The notes beneath the pieces are model-generated. The model ran no database searches. It was not told the origin of the DNA and worked only from the letters and a program-made list of their open reading frames with translations. The translations under genes were made by a program, and so were the position numbers. DNA of 64,000 nt from Actinopolyspora mzabensis (lineage in GTDB: Bacteria; Actinomycetota; Actinomycetes; Mycobacteriales; Pseudonocardiaceae), in contig NZ_FNFM01000016.1 in assembly GCF_900101095.1 (NCBI RefSeq), positions 1 through 64,000 of the forward strand, read 5' to 3'. This document shows, piece by piece, positions 45,501-55,280 of the stretch. Numbering within the stretch: the first letter of the stretch is position 1; every line of letters starts with the position of its first letter.

Positions 45501-46639
45501 GCACGGCCACTCCCGGACCGTTGACACCGGTGGTGGTCGCCGCACGCCGCAGCCCGATCGGTACCGCCGGTGGCTCGCTGCGTGACGTCGAACTCGACCG
45601 CCTGGCGGGAGCGACCACCTCGGCGGTGTTCGAGGACGCCGGGTTCGAGCGGGTCGACGAGGTGCTGCTGGGAAACACCCGCGGCCCCGGGGGCAACCCG
45701 GCACGCGTGGCAGCGCTGCGCGCCGGTCTCGGTGCGGAGACCCCCGGGATGACGGTGGACCGGCAGTGCGCTTCCGGGTTGAGCACGATCGTGACCGCGG
45801 CCCGGCTGGTTTCCGCCGGAGTCGGGGAGCACTACCTGGCGGGCGGCGCGGAGAGCTCCTCGACCGCACCGTGGCGCGCCTGGCGACCGCGCGACGCCAC
45901 CGAACCTCCCCGGTTCTACAGCCGGGCGCCGTTCGCGCCGCCGGACGTGGGCGATCCCGAGATGGGGCCCGCGGCCGATCTGGTGGCAGCCGAGGCGGGC
46001 ATAACGCGGCAGCGGCAGGACGAGTTCGCCGCGCGCAGCCATCGGCGTGCCTCGGCGGCGCGCGAAGCGGGGCGGTTCGACCCCGAGCTGGTCGGGGTAG
46101 GCGGCATCAGGCACGACGAACGACCGCGTACCGGGTTCGACGCCGGACGACTCGCCCGCTTCCCGCCTGCCTTCACCGGCGACGGCACGGCCACGGCCGC
46201 GAACTCCTGCGGCATCGCCGACGGGGCCGCGATGGTGGCGGTGACCAGTGAGCGCTTGCGGCGGGAGCGCGGGCTGCCGGGGCTGCGGCTGCTGGACGCG
46301 GAGATCGTGGGCACCGACCCGAACCGCCTGGGCGTCGCTGCGGTTCCCGCCATGCGTGTCGTGCTGCGGCGGCAGCGACTCCGCCCGGAGGTGGTGGAGT
46401 TCACCGAGGCGTTCGCGGGTCAGGTGCTGGCCTGCCTGGACGCCGTGGGGCTCGACGAGCGGCTGGTGAGTCCGGAGGGTGGTGCGATCGCGCTCGGACA
46501 CCCCTGGGCGGCCTCCGGGGCGGTGCTGCTGGTGCGGCTGTTCCACCGGATGCTGCGGCACGGAGAATCGGTGGGTATGGCCGCGCTCTCCTCCGGTGGC
46601 GGTCTGGGGATCGCCACGATGTGGGAACTGGTTCGTTGA
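45497..46639 (+). CDS. thiolase-like protein with one catalytic cysteine replaced
   Basis: 380 residues, thiolase fold. The nucleophilic cysteine is retained as Cys91 (VDRQCASGLST), as is the His in GGAIALGHPWAASGA. The usual NEAFA motif reads TEAFA. The C-terminal C-x-G-G-G motif reads SSGGG, so the second catalytic cysteine is Ser365. Such an enzyme may be impaired in normal acetyl-CoA thiolysis or condensation and may have another activity. Its place in a biotin-uptake operon parallels Bacillus yhfS. It starts in an ATGA overlap with the ligase gene. Confidence 0.82.
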   Translation: MSTATPGPLTPVVVAARRSPIGTAGGSLRDVELDRLAGATTSAVFEDAGFERVDEVLLGNTRGPGGNPARVAALRAGLGAETPGMTVDRQCASGLSTIVTAARLVSAGVGEHYLAGGAESSSTAPWRAWRPRDATEPPRFYSRAPFAPPDVGDPEMGPAADLVAAEAGITRQRQDEFAARSHRRASAAREAGRFDPELVGVGGIRHDERPRTGFDAGRLARFPPAFTGDGTATAANSCGIADGAAMVAVTSERLRRERGLPGLRLLDAEIVGTDPNRLGVAAVPAMRVVLRRQRLRPEVVEFTEAFAGQVLACLDAVGLDERLVSPEGGAIALGHPWAASGAVLLVRLFHRMLRHGESVGMAALSSGGGLGIATMWELVR

Positions 46640-46679
46640 GTAGCGGATCGCTGGGCGATCCGGGGATGCGGAGGATCGG

Positions 46680-47354
46680 TTGATCGAGTTCGACGGGGTC
46701 GGTCACTCCTACGGCGAGCACACGGTGCTCGACGACGTCCGGTTACGGCTGGACGAGCGCAGGGTGGCCTTCGTCGGGGCCAACGGTTCGGGCAAGTCCA
46801 CGCTGGCCCGGATGATCAACGGGCTGGTGCTGCCGAGCAGGGGGCGGGTACTGGTGGACGGGGCGGACCCCGCGAAAGCGGGCAACCGCGTACGCAACCG
46901 GGTGGGGTTCGTGTTCACCAACCCGGATTCGCAGATAGTCATGCCCACGGCCGGTGAGGACGTGGCCTTCTCGCTGCGCAAGAAGGGAATCTCCAAGGCG
47001 GAGCGGGAGCGCAGGGCCGCCGAGGCACTGGCCGAGCACGGCCTGGCGGGTTATGCCGACCATCCGGCCCAGCAGCTCTCCGGTGGGCAGAAACAGCTGC
47101 TCGCGCTGTGCGCGATGCTGGTGCTGGAACCCGACGTGCTGGTCTGCGACGAACCCACCACGCTGCTGGACCTGCGCAACAAACGCCGGTTCGCCGAACG
47201 GCTGCGCGGACTCGAACAGCAGATCGTGCTGGTGACCCACGACCTCGACCTGCTGGAGGATTTCGACCGGGTCGTGGTGCTCGACGGGGGACGTGTGGTC
47301 GCCGACGAGGAGCCCCGCGCCGCGCTGCGGTACTACCGGGAGCTGGTGGCATGA
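46680..47354 (+). CDS. bioM: BioM, ATPase of the biotin ECF transporter
   Basis: 224 residues from TTG with GGAGG five bases upstream. Walker A is GANGSGKSTLARMING, the Q-loop VFTNPDSQI, the ABC signature QQLSGGQKQLL, Walker B VLVCDEPTT and the H-loop VLVTHDLDLL. VAFSLRKKG and NPDSQIVMPTAGEDVAF are typical of cobalt/biotin-type ECF ATPases. It powers the BioY-BioN membrane complex. It follows the thiolase-like gene by 40 bases and overlaps bioN by four. Confidence 0.95.
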   Translation: MIEFDGVGHSYGEHTVLDDVRLRLDERRVAFVGANGSGKSTLARMINGLVLPSRGRVLVDGADPAKAGNRVRNRVGFVFTNPDSQIVMPTAGEDVAFSLRKKGISKAERERRAAEALAEHGLAGYADHPAQQLSGGQKQLLALCAMLVLEPDVLVCDEPTTLLDLRNKRRFAERLRGLEQQIVLVTHDLDLLEDFDRVVVLDGGRVVADEEPRAALRYYRELVA

Positions 47355-48067
47355 GCCATGTGATCGGTCTTTACCAGCCCGGCCGAAGTCCGCTGCACCG
47401 ACTGCCCGCGGGCTGGAAGTTCCTCGGGTTGCTGGTGTTCGCTGGCCTGGTCGTGGTGTTCGACCGCCCGTGGCAGCTCGGTGTGTTCGCCGGGGTGGTC
47501 TGCGCCGGGTTCGCCGCGGCACGACTCCGCCCCGGTCTGGTGCTGCGCACCATGCGCACGGTGCTGGTGCTGCTGGGGATCGTTTTCGCGTTGCAGTGGT
47601 GGCTGCTGGGGCCGGAGAGCGCGGTGGTGGTGTGTCTGCGGTTGCTGGTGGCCATCGGGGCGGCCAACCTGTTCACGCTCACCACCCGGGTCGACGACCT
47701 GGTGGCGGCGATCGAGCGTGGTGCCTCCCCGCTTCGCCGCGTGGGGGTGAGCCCGGAACTGCTGGGGCTGCTGGTGGGGCTGACCATCCGGGCGGTGAGC
47801 GCGCTGTCGGTGATCGCGCAGCAGACCCGTGAGGCCCAGCGGGCACGCGACGCTAGCCGCTCGGTCGCGGCGTTCGCCGTCCCATTCCTGATCCGCACGT
47901 TGCGGCACGCCGACGAGCTCGGCGAGGCGCTGGCGGCACGTGGGGTCGGTGACGAGGCCGGAGCGCGGGACGAGGAGCAGCAGCAGACCGACCCCGGTGC
48001 CGAGCGTTCCGTGGAGGACCGTTCCGAGGGGACCGCGGAACGCGCCGACGTCTCACGAGACGAGTAG
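47351..48067 (+). CDS. bioN: BioN, EcfT-type transmembrane component of the biotin transporter
   Basis: 238 residues. Four to five membrane helices over residues 20-125, then cytosolic coupling helices with the two EcfT Ala-Arg-Gly-type motifs, EAQRARDAS and EALAARGVG, which contact the ATPase. BioN completes the BioMNY transporter. The last 45 residues form an acidic tail (EEQQQTDPGAERSVEDRSE) beyond the normal fold, which I cannot explain. A convergent hairpin follows immediately. Confidence 0.93.
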   Translation: MSHVIGLYQPGRSPLHRLPAGWKFLGLLVFAGLVVVFDRPWQLGVFAGVVCAGFAAARLRPGLVLRTMRTVLVLLGIVFALQWWLLGPESAVVVCLRLLVAIGAANLFTLTTRVDDLVAAIERGASPLRRVGVSPELLGLLVGLTIRAVSALSVIAQQTREAQRARDASRSVAAFAVPFLIRTLRHADELGEALAARGVGDEAGARDEEQQQTDPGAERSVEDRSEGTAERADVSRDE

Positions 48068-48096
48068 TCCCTCCCGCACGTGCGGTTCGGGAGGGA
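48068..48096. terminator. bidirectional terminator after bioN
   Basis: TCCCTCCCG (48068-48076) pairs with CGGGAGGGA (48088-48096); an inner palindrome CCGCACGTGCGG offers an alternative. It fills the gap between the convergent stops at 48067 and 48099. Confidence 0.6.
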
Positions 48097-48098
48097 GC

Positions 48099-48947
48099 TC
48101 AGTGCGACCACTGGGTTGCTCGGGAGCATTGGGGCGAGCTTGACCACTGGGCCACCACGGTCACGGTGCCCGGGTCGATCTCGGTGAATCCGGCGTCGCG
48201 TACGGCGGCCACCCCGCGATCACGCCAGGCCGCGGCGGGGTCGTCACCGGGCAGCAGAGCCGGCCAGGTGTCGGTGTCCGGGGTGCGGACGGCACAGGGG
48301 AAGCCGGCTTCGTGCCAGTGACGCAGTTCACTCGCGGCGTGCTCGCCGACGGCGTCGGAACGGCTCGCGTCCCCGTGCAGCAACGCGGCCAGGATCATGG
48401 TGGCGTGGCCGACCTGTGCGGCCGCCTTCCCCGCCGTCATGCCGACGTGCGGGTTCAGCCACAGCACGGGGGTCGCTGCGGGCGGTGGTCCCGGGTCGTC
48501 GGCGGGGAGGTCGCTGCCGGAGATCTGTAGCCGGGTGAGTTCCCGCGGCATGTCGGCCACCCGGGCGGGCAGCAGCGCACGTGCCTCGGCTCCCGCGACG
48601 CCCACCGTGATGCCGGGGAGTTCCGTCACGGCCCGCCAGTGGGAACCACGGGCGCGGCGGGTGACCTTGCGGATCCGCCCGTCGACCCAGCCGGAGACGG
48701 CCTCGTGCCAGGGGCCGCCCGGTTCGCTGCGCTGATCGAGGCACACCGCCACGGCAGCCGCGGCCGAGGCCTCGAGCAGCGCGGTGCGGCCCGGCGGCGT
48801 GTCGCGCTCGATGCGCAGCACCACCGGCAGCAGCACGACGTTGTCGGGATCCTCCTCGGAGGTGTCGGCCGTGGCACGGTCGGGCAGCGACAGCCAGGAG
48901 GCGTAGCGGTCGGTCAGCGGCCGAAGCACCGCGGCGTACTCACTCAC
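48099..48947 (-). CDS. peptidyl-tRNA hydrolase Pth2-domain protein
   Basis: 282 residues from GTG overlapping the upstream membrane-protein gene (GTGA). The C-terminal Pth2 domain (about 165-270) has LWLNPHVGMTAGKAAAQVGHATM (the catalytic-lysine region) and VAAVRDAGFTEIDPGT with VTVVAQ. The N-terminal 160 residues contain ALLEASAAAAVAVCLDQ and ITVGVAGAEA and are not a recognised domain. Pth2 enzymes release tRNA from stalled peptidyl-tRNA. Actinobacterial Pth2-domain proteins with such extensions are usually annotated as aminoacyl/peptidyl-tRNA hydrolases without direct proof. Confidence 0.78.
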   Translation of the reverse strand: MSEYAAVLRPLTDRYASWLSLPDRATADTSEEDPDNVVLLPVVLRIERDTPPGRTALLEASAAAAVAVCLDQRSEPGGPWHEAVSGWVDGRIRKVTRRARGSHWRAVTELPGITVGVAGAEARALLPARVADMPRELTRLQISGSDLPADDPGPPPAATPVLWLNPHVGMTAGKAAAQVGHATMILAALLHGDASRSDAVGEHAASELRHWHEAGFPCAVRTPDTDTWPALLPGDDPAAAWRDRGVAAVRDAGFTEIDPGTVTVVAQWSSSPQCSRATQWSH

Positions 48948-49591
48948 GGAACGGATTGTCCCTCCAGCAGCTCGACCGGTTCCCGCTCCCGCACCCGGAT
49001 GTTGCCCAGCCAGGCGACCAGCATCGCGGCGAGGGCGATGCAGATCGTCATGACCACCAGGTACAGCGCGACTCCGCCGACGCCTCCCGCCGTGTCGGGG
49101 CGCAGGAAGGGATAGGGGAACCATCCCGTCACCGCACCACGCACCAACGAGTAGACGACGTAGACCAGCGGAACGCTCAGCCAGGCGAACGCGTTCGCGT
49201 AGCGGATCCGCGCGCGGGGCCGGACCAGCAGCCAGTCCACGAACATCACCACCGGGATGAGGCGGTGCATAACCGTGTTCACCCAGGGCAGCGAGTCGCC
49301 GCCGTCGAGCAGCAACGCGAAGACGGTTCCCGTCGTGGCCATGTAGACGGTCATGCCCCCGCGTAACCACTCGAGAACGGCGCGGCCGTCCCGGCCGGGA
49401 GCCGCCCCGAGGCGAACCAGCAGTGTTCCCGCGGCGATGTTGCTCAGGATCGTGAAGTAGCTGAAGAAGTTCACCGGCGAGAAGTCCGGCAGTGCCAGGT
49501 CCGCGACGAACTGTCTGCCGACGGCGATCACCGCCAGCGCGCCGAGCAGAATCCGTAGCAGACGCACGGGCCACGCCCGGCTGGACAGCAT
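48944..49591 (-). CDS. Pr6Pr-type six-helix membrane protein
   Basis: 215 residues from ATG at 49591 with GAGGT ten bases upstream. A GTG at 49603 would add four residues. Six membrane helices are evenly spaced. The conserved family features include DFSPVNFFSYFTILSNIAAG in helix 2 and VNTVMHRLIPVVMFVDWLLVRP later, ending VYSLVRGAVTGWFPYPFL. The family (Pr6Pr) is common in bacteria and has no known function. It is 13 bases downstream of serB and overlaps the Pth2 gene, suggesting one operon. Confidence 0.82.
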   Translation of the reverse strand: MLSSRAWPVRLLRILLGALAVIAVGRQFVADLALPDFSPVNFFSYFTILSNIAAGTLLVRLGAAPGRDGRAVLEWLRGGMTVYMATTGTVFALLLDGGDSLPWVNTVMHRLIPVVMFVDWLLVRPRARIRYANAFAWLSVPLVYVVYSLVRGAVTGWFPYPFLRPDTAGGVGGVALYLVVMTICIALAAMLVAWLGNIRVREREPVELLEGQSVP

Positions 49592-49604
49592 CGAGTCGTA
49601 CACC

Positions 49605-50996
<1,392 letters not shown>

Positions 50997-51008
50997 TTAG
51001 GTCGAATA

Positions 51009-52775
51009 TCACTTTTCGTCGAGCTTGCGGGCCTCGCCCGAGTCGCTCCCGTGCCCCGATTCACCGGAGGCACCGGCGTGGGCCAGCGGCTTGCCGGAGA
51101 GACCCACGTGGCTCTCCACCCGCATCCGCTCGGCCATGTGCGGGTAGTGCAGCTCGAAGGCGGGACGCTCGGAACGGATCCGGGGCAGCTCGGTGAAGTT
51201 GTGCCGCGGCGGCGGGCAGGAGGTCGCCCACTCCAGCGAGTTCCCGTAGCCCCACGGGTCGTCGACGTTGGCGAGTTCGCCGTAGCGGTAGCTCTTGAAC
51301 ACGTTCCACAGGAACGGCAGCATCGAGGCTCCCAGCAGGAACGCGCCCGCCGTGGAGATGGTGTTGAGCGTGGTGAACCCGTCGCTGGGCAGGTAGTCGG
51401 CGTAGCGCCTGGGCATCCCCTCGTTACCCAGCCAGTGCTGCACCAGGAACGTGGCGTGGAAGCCGATGAAGGTCAGCCAGAAGTGCACCTTGCCCAGCCG
51501 TTCGTCCATCATCCGGCCGGTCATCTTGGGGAACCAGAAGTAGATGCCCGCGAACGTGGCGAACACGATCGTGCCGTAGAGCACGTAGTGGAAGTGCGCG
51601 ACCACGAAGTAGGTGTCCGAGACGTGGAAGTCGATCGGCGGTGCGGCCAGCAGCACACCGGTCAGCCCGCCGAACAGGAAGGTCACCAGGAAGCCGATCG
51701 AGAAGATCATCGGGGTCTCGAAGGTGATCTGCCCACGCCACATGGTGCCGATCCAGTTGAAGAACTTCATCCCGGTGGGCACCGCGATCAGGAACGTGGT
51801 GAAGGCGAAGAACGGCAGCAGCACCGCGCCGGTCGCGTACATGTGGTGGGCCCAGACGACCACCGACAGCGCGGCGATACCCAGCGTCGCGTAGATCAGG
51901 CCGGTGTAGCCGAACAGCGGCTTGCGGGAGAACACCGGGAAGATCTCGGTGACGATACCGAAGAAGGGCAGCGCGACGATGTAGACCTCGGGGTGGCCGA
52001 AGAACCAGAACAGGTGCTGCCAGAGGATCACCCCGCCGTTGGCCGGGTCGAACACGTGGGCGCCGAGGTGCCGGTCGGCCAGCAGGCCGAACAGCGCGGC
52101 GGTCAGGATCGGGAAAGCCATCAGGATCAGCACGCTGGTGACCAGGATGTTCCACGTGAAGATCGGCATCCGCCACATGGTCATGCCGGGCGCGCGCATG
52201 CAGACCACCGAGGTCACCATGTTGACGCCACCGAGGATCGTGCCCAGGCCGGAGACGAGCAGGCCGGTGATCCACAGGTCGGCACCGATACCGGGGGAGT
52301 GCACGGCGTCGGACAACGGGGTGTAGGCGAACCACCCGAAGTCGGCGGCACCGCCCGGCGCGAGGAAACCGCTGATCACGGTCAACCCGCCGAACAGGTA
52401 GAGCCAGTAGGAGAACGAGTTCAGCCTGGGGAAGGCCACATCCGGCGCACCGATCTGCAGCGGCAGGATGTAGTTGGCGAACCCGAACAGGATCGGGGTG
52501 GCGTACAACAGCAGCATGATCGTGCCGTGCATGGTGAACAGCTGGTTGTACTGCTCCTGCGACAGGAACTGCATCCCCGGGACCGCGAGCTCACCACGGA
52601 TCAGCATGGCCATCAGACCACCGACCAGGAAGAATCCCATCGAGGTGGTCAGATAGAGGATGCCGATCTGCTTGGGATCGGTGGTACGCAGCAGTCCCAG
52701 CAGTGTGGATCCCTTGGACGTGTTGCGCACCGGATAGGGGCGCGAAGTGATCGGCTCTGGCGCGACGGCCGTCAC
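51009..52775 (-). CDS. ctaD: cytochrome c oxidase subunit I (aa3 type)
   Basis: 588 residues with 12 membrane helices, GTG start with AGGAGG upstream. Haem and copper ligands are recognisable: His in [14 protein letters not shown], the [12 protein letters not shown] segment with the His-Tyr-linked CuB site, [10 protein letters not shown] (two CuB His), and [11 protein letters not shown] with the haem a and a3 ligands. It pumps protons while reducing oxygen to water. Other subunits are not in this window. The C-terminal tail is hydrophilic and Gly/Ser-rich. Confidence 0.97.
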   Translation of the reverse strand: MTAVAPEPITSRPYPVRNTSKGSTLLGLLRTTDPKQIGILYLTTSMGFFLVGGLMAMLIRGELAVPGMQFLSQEQYNQLFTMHGTIMLLLYATPILFGFANYILPLQIGAPDVAFPRLNSFSYWLYLFGGLTVISGFLAPGGAADFGWFAYTPLSDAVHSPGIGADLWITGLLVSGLGTILGGVNMVTSVVCMRAPGMTMWRMPIFTWNILVTSVLILMAFPILTAALFGLLADRHLGAHVFDPANGGVILWQHLFWFFGHPEVYIVALPFFGIVTEIFPVFSRKPLFGYTGLIYATLGIAALSVVVWAHHMYATGAVLLPFFAFTTFLIAVPTGMKFFNWIGTMWRGQITFETPMIFSIGFLVTFLFGGLTGVLLAAPPIDFHVSDTYFVVAHFHYVLYGTIVFATFAGIYFWFPKMTGRMMDERLGKVHFWLTFIGFHATFLVQHWLGNEGMPRRYADYLPSDGFTTLNTISTAGAFLLGASMLPFLWNVFKSYRYGELANVDDPWGYGNSLEWATSCPPPRHNFTELPRIRSERPAFELHYPHMAERMRVESHVGLSGKPLAHAGASGESGHGSDSGEARKLDEK

Positions 52776-53273
52776 GGTGCCTCCTGCACTGCCTCGAAGA
52801 CGTTGTCGGCCCCGACCACGGGACCGCCCGGCCCGTCCGGGCCGGCTAACCCTGATGACAGCGTCGCAACCGATGTCGGTTCGACTCGCTCCCCGATGAT
52901 CGATTCGATGACTGCCATCTGCGGATATTAGTCCCGGCGCTCAACTCCGCTACGTCCGGGCTGTAGTCACTCTATTCATCCCCCTCGCCGAGGACACCGA
53001 GGATGAGATCCACGCGACAGCGACGAATGACCGCCGGAGCGGCGCACGCGCCCGCGGGACGCCTCCGACTGGGAAGCCTCCGGCGGAGCGCAGCACCCTG
53101 CGGGGACCACCTGTACGGATCACCCTGAAGGCACCCCTTAAGCTGGCACGTGGTCGCCTGTTCGGGCAGGCGGTCCGCTGGACCCAGCGGGTTGAAGGCT
53201 CCGCAGGCGTGTCGGTCGTGCCCAGCACCGGCCCGCCCGGGGAAGGATCGGTATTTCCGGAGGCGAGGAAACG
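52776..53273. other. divergent intergenic region between ctaD and a DUF305 gene
   Basis: 498 bases without a supported gene. It must contain the ctaD promoter (minus) and that of the DUF305 lipoprotein gene (plus). The AT-richer patch at about 52890-52985 (GATATTAGTCC, TCACTCTATTCATCC) is the most likely promoter area. GAGGAAACG near 53265 is the ribosome-binding site of the right-hand gene. No clear operator was seen. Confidence 0.45.
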
Positions 53274-53906
53274 GTGCGCAAGAGCACGATCATCGGCGTC
53301 CTTGGGGCCGCGGTCCTGGCACTGACCGGCTGCTCGCCGAACTACGAAGATCCGAGCGACATGAAGCCGGGCGCGGGCACACCGCCGCCACCGAGCGCGA
53401 TCATGCCCGCCGAGGACTCCGGCAACGGCGACGAGACGGCGCAGGTCAACACCGACCTGGAGTTCGCCCAGCAGATGGTTACCCATCACGAGACGGAGAC
53501 GCAGCTGCTGGAGGTGGCGATCAAGAACGCCCCCGACGAACGGGTCGTGGAGTTCGCCGAGCAGCTCGAGCGGGAGCACGGCCCGCGAATCGAGGAGATC
53601 AGGGCCTGGCTGCGGGAGCGCGGCGAGGGCGAGGTCACGCCCGAGGACGTCGGCACCGGCGAGGACACGCAGATGCCGGGAAGCGAGGTCGCCAGCGAGC
53701 TCCCCAAGCTGGAGGAGGCCCAGCAGGCGCGTTTCGACTCGCTGTGGCTCCAGTCGATGATCGACCACCACGAGGCCGTGATCGAGATGACCCGTACCGA
53801 GCTCGACAAGGGTTCGAACGAGGAGATGAAGTCGATCGCCACGGAGATCATGGAGTCGCGCACCACCGAACTCGAGGAACTGCGGCAGCTGCAACAGAAC
53901 CTCTGA
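53274..53906 (+). CDS. DUF305 lipoprotein
   Basis: 210 residues, GTG start. A short basic N-terminus and hydrophobic stretch end at the lipobox LTGC (Cys at about 20), so it should be a membrane-anchored exported lipoprotein. A Pro-rich linker is followed by the DUF305 helical repeat, seen twice: FAQQMVTHHETETQLLEVAI and LQSMIDHHEAVIEMTRTEL. Each carries a MxxHH-E pattern suggestive of metal binding, though no metal is established. Such ferritin-like helical proteins are frequently near copper or oxidase genes; ctaD is divergent here, but a link is only suggestive. Confidence 0.9.
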   Translation: MRKSTIIGVLGAAVLALTGCSPNYEDPSDMKPGAGTPPPPSAIMPAEDSGNGDETAQVNTDLEFAQQMVTHHETETQLLEVAIKNAPDERVVEFAEQLEREHGPRIEEIRAWLRERGEGEVTPEDVGTGEDTQMPGSEVASELPKLEEAQQARFDSLWLQSMIDHHEAVIEMTRTELDKGSNEEMKSIATEIMESRTTELEELRQLQQNL

Positions 53907-53918
53907 CCCGAACCGGCT

Positions 53919-53941
53919 CGCCCCCTCGCACGAGGTGGGCG
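53919..53941 (+). terminator. possible terminator after the DUF305 gene
   Basis: CGCCCCCTCG (53919-53928) pairs with CGAGG-T-GGGCG (53931-53941) with a one-base bulge and a short loop, 12 bases after the stop at 53906. Confidence 0.4.
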
Positions 53942-54117
53942 GGCGGGCAGACGCACCCGAAGGCCTGACCGGTCTCCGGCCCGACCGGCCTCCGGGCTGG
54001 TGAGCACGGGGTGCGGCGGACCCCTGGGCGAGCCTCGCTCACCTCCCGCTGATCGCGCTGCTGCACGTGGCGGTACTGGTACGGGCGTACCAGACGTTAG
54101 CCTCCGGTACGAGTGGA

Positions 54118-54144
54118 AACCGGCCCGAGGAGTACGGGCCGGTT
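54118..54144. other. strong hairpin just before the HAD-phosphatase gene
   Basis: AACCGGCCCG (54118-54127) pairs perfectly with CGGGCCGGTT (54135-54144), loop AGGAGTA. It ends 26 bases before the TTG start at 54170, so it lies in the probable leader of that gene. It could be a terminator of upstream transcription or an attenuator. Confidence 0.45.
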
Positions 54145-54169
54145 CGCCGTCGTCACACGGAGGGGAACG

Positions 54170-54853
54170 TTGGCCGAGAACCTGATCTTCGACGCCGACG
54201 ACACGTTGTGGGAGAACAACGTGCTGTTCGAACGCGCGGTGGAAGTGTTCATCGACCACCTGGCGCACCCCGAGCTCTCCCGGCAGCAGGTGCGGGAAGA
54301 GCTGGACGAGATCGAGCGGGTCAACTGCCGGATCCACGGCTACGGCGTGGACAGCTTCGAGCGGAGCCTGCTGGACTGCCTGCGGCACCTGCGTGCGGAG
54401 GAGATTTCCGAGACGGATCACACTGCACTGCGCAGGGCCTGCGCGCCGATCCGGGAACAACGGGTCGAGCTGATCGACGGTGTCGAGGAAACGCTGCGGG
54501 AACTGTCCCTACGGCACGATCTCTACCTGCTCACCAAGGGCGGGGCCGAGGAGCAGACCGGCAAGATCAAGGCTTCCGGACTGGGCGGGCTGTTCTCCGA
54601 CACCACGGTGGTGCCGGAGAAGGACGCTGCCACCTACGAACGGTTCGTCGCCGAGCGTGGGCTGGACGTCTCGCGGACCTGGATGATCGGCAATTCACCC
54701 CGTTCGGACATCTGGCCCGCACTGCACGCGGGGTTGAACGCGGTACTGGTGCCGCACCCCATGACCTGGGGGTTGGAAATGCGTGAGCTGCCGGAGCGGC
54801 GTCCCGGCTTCCACACGGTCGATCCGTTCTCCCGCCTCAACGAGCACTTCTAG
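54170..54853 (+). CDS. HAD-superfamily hydrolase
   Basis: 227 residues from TTG five bases after GGAGGGG. An upstream ATG would add an unrelated stretch. HAD motifs: IFDADDTLWENN (nucleophilic Asp and acid), LLTKGG (motif II Thr), VPEKD (motif III Lys) and IGNSPRSDIWPA (motif IV acidic residue). The cap is a small helical insert after motif I, as in phosphoglycolate-phosphatase-like members. The substrate cannot be told from sequence. The gene is preceded by a hairpin and followed by a convergent small gene. Confidence 0.88.
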   Translation: MAENLIFDADDTLWENNVLFERAVEVFIDHLAHPELSRQQVREELDEIERVNCRIHGYGVDSFERSLLDCLRHLRAEEISETDHTALRRACAPIREQRVELIDGVEETLRELSLRHDLYLLTKGGAEEQTGKIKASGLGGLFSDTTVVPEKDAATYERFVAERGLDVSRTWMIGNSPRSDIWPALHAGLNAVLVPHPMTWGLEMRELPERRPGFHTVDPFSRLNEHF

Positions 54854-54873
54854 CGGAGCCGAGTGCCGCCCGC

Positions 54874-55080
54874 TCATCCGTTCCGCCGTCCTCGTCGCAT
54901 CCGGACGCCACCGAGCACGAGCGAGGCCAGTCCGATGAGCGCGGCGATCGGTCCGAGCACGGCCCAACGGGTCACTCCGGTCATCGGACTGCCACCGAGC
55001 ACTCCCACGCCCTGCAGCGTCCAGATCACACCGAGCACGAGCAGCAGTGCTCCCACGAGCAACGAAAGTGAAGCGCGCAA
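54874..55080 (-). CDS. small two-helix membrane protein
   Basis: 68 residues from TTG with GGAGG six bases upstream. Two hydrophobic helices (about 5-25, LSLLVGALLLVLGVIWTLQGVGVL, and 38-58, WAVLGPIAALIGLASLVLGGV) are joined by a short Gly/Ser/Pro loop, with a basic C-terminus (RMRRGRRNG). It has the look of a common actinobacterial small membrane protein of unknown role. It is divergent from the SDR gene. Confidence 0.72.
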   Translation of the reverse strand: MRASLSLLVGALLLVLGVIWTLQGVGVLGGSPMTGVTRWAVLGPIAALIGLASLVLGGVRMRRGRRNG

Positions 55081-55194
55081 CGAGGACCTCCGGAATCCGA
55101 TGGATCAATGGTTGGTGCCTCGGGTGATTCGTGACCGGCCGAGTCCGCGATCGGTCGCGATGAATGTGAGCTCGCGAACTCGTTCCCCTTTACT

Positions 55195-55216
55195 TTACGA
55201 GCGAGTAACCTACTAT
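55195..55216. promoter_or_regulatory. possible operator and promoter of the SDR gene
   Basis: TTAC at 55195-55198 and GTAA at 55205-55208 form an imperfect inverted repeat resembling TetR-family half-sites. TACTAT (55211-55216) is a plausible -10 element, about 65 bases before the SDR start. The region is AT-rich against its surroundings. It is a visual guess. Confidence 0.3.
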
Positions 55217-55280
55217 GGGTAACCCGGCGGTGGGCTTGTCGCCCACCGCCGGCAGGCCGGTTCGAGAGCAGGGAGGCCCC

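Noticed and set aside
45497-46639. Thiolase-like gene as a decaying pseudogene
   Set aside because: The frame is full-length with normal codon use and tight coupling to its operon, so selective loss of one cysteine is more likely than decay.
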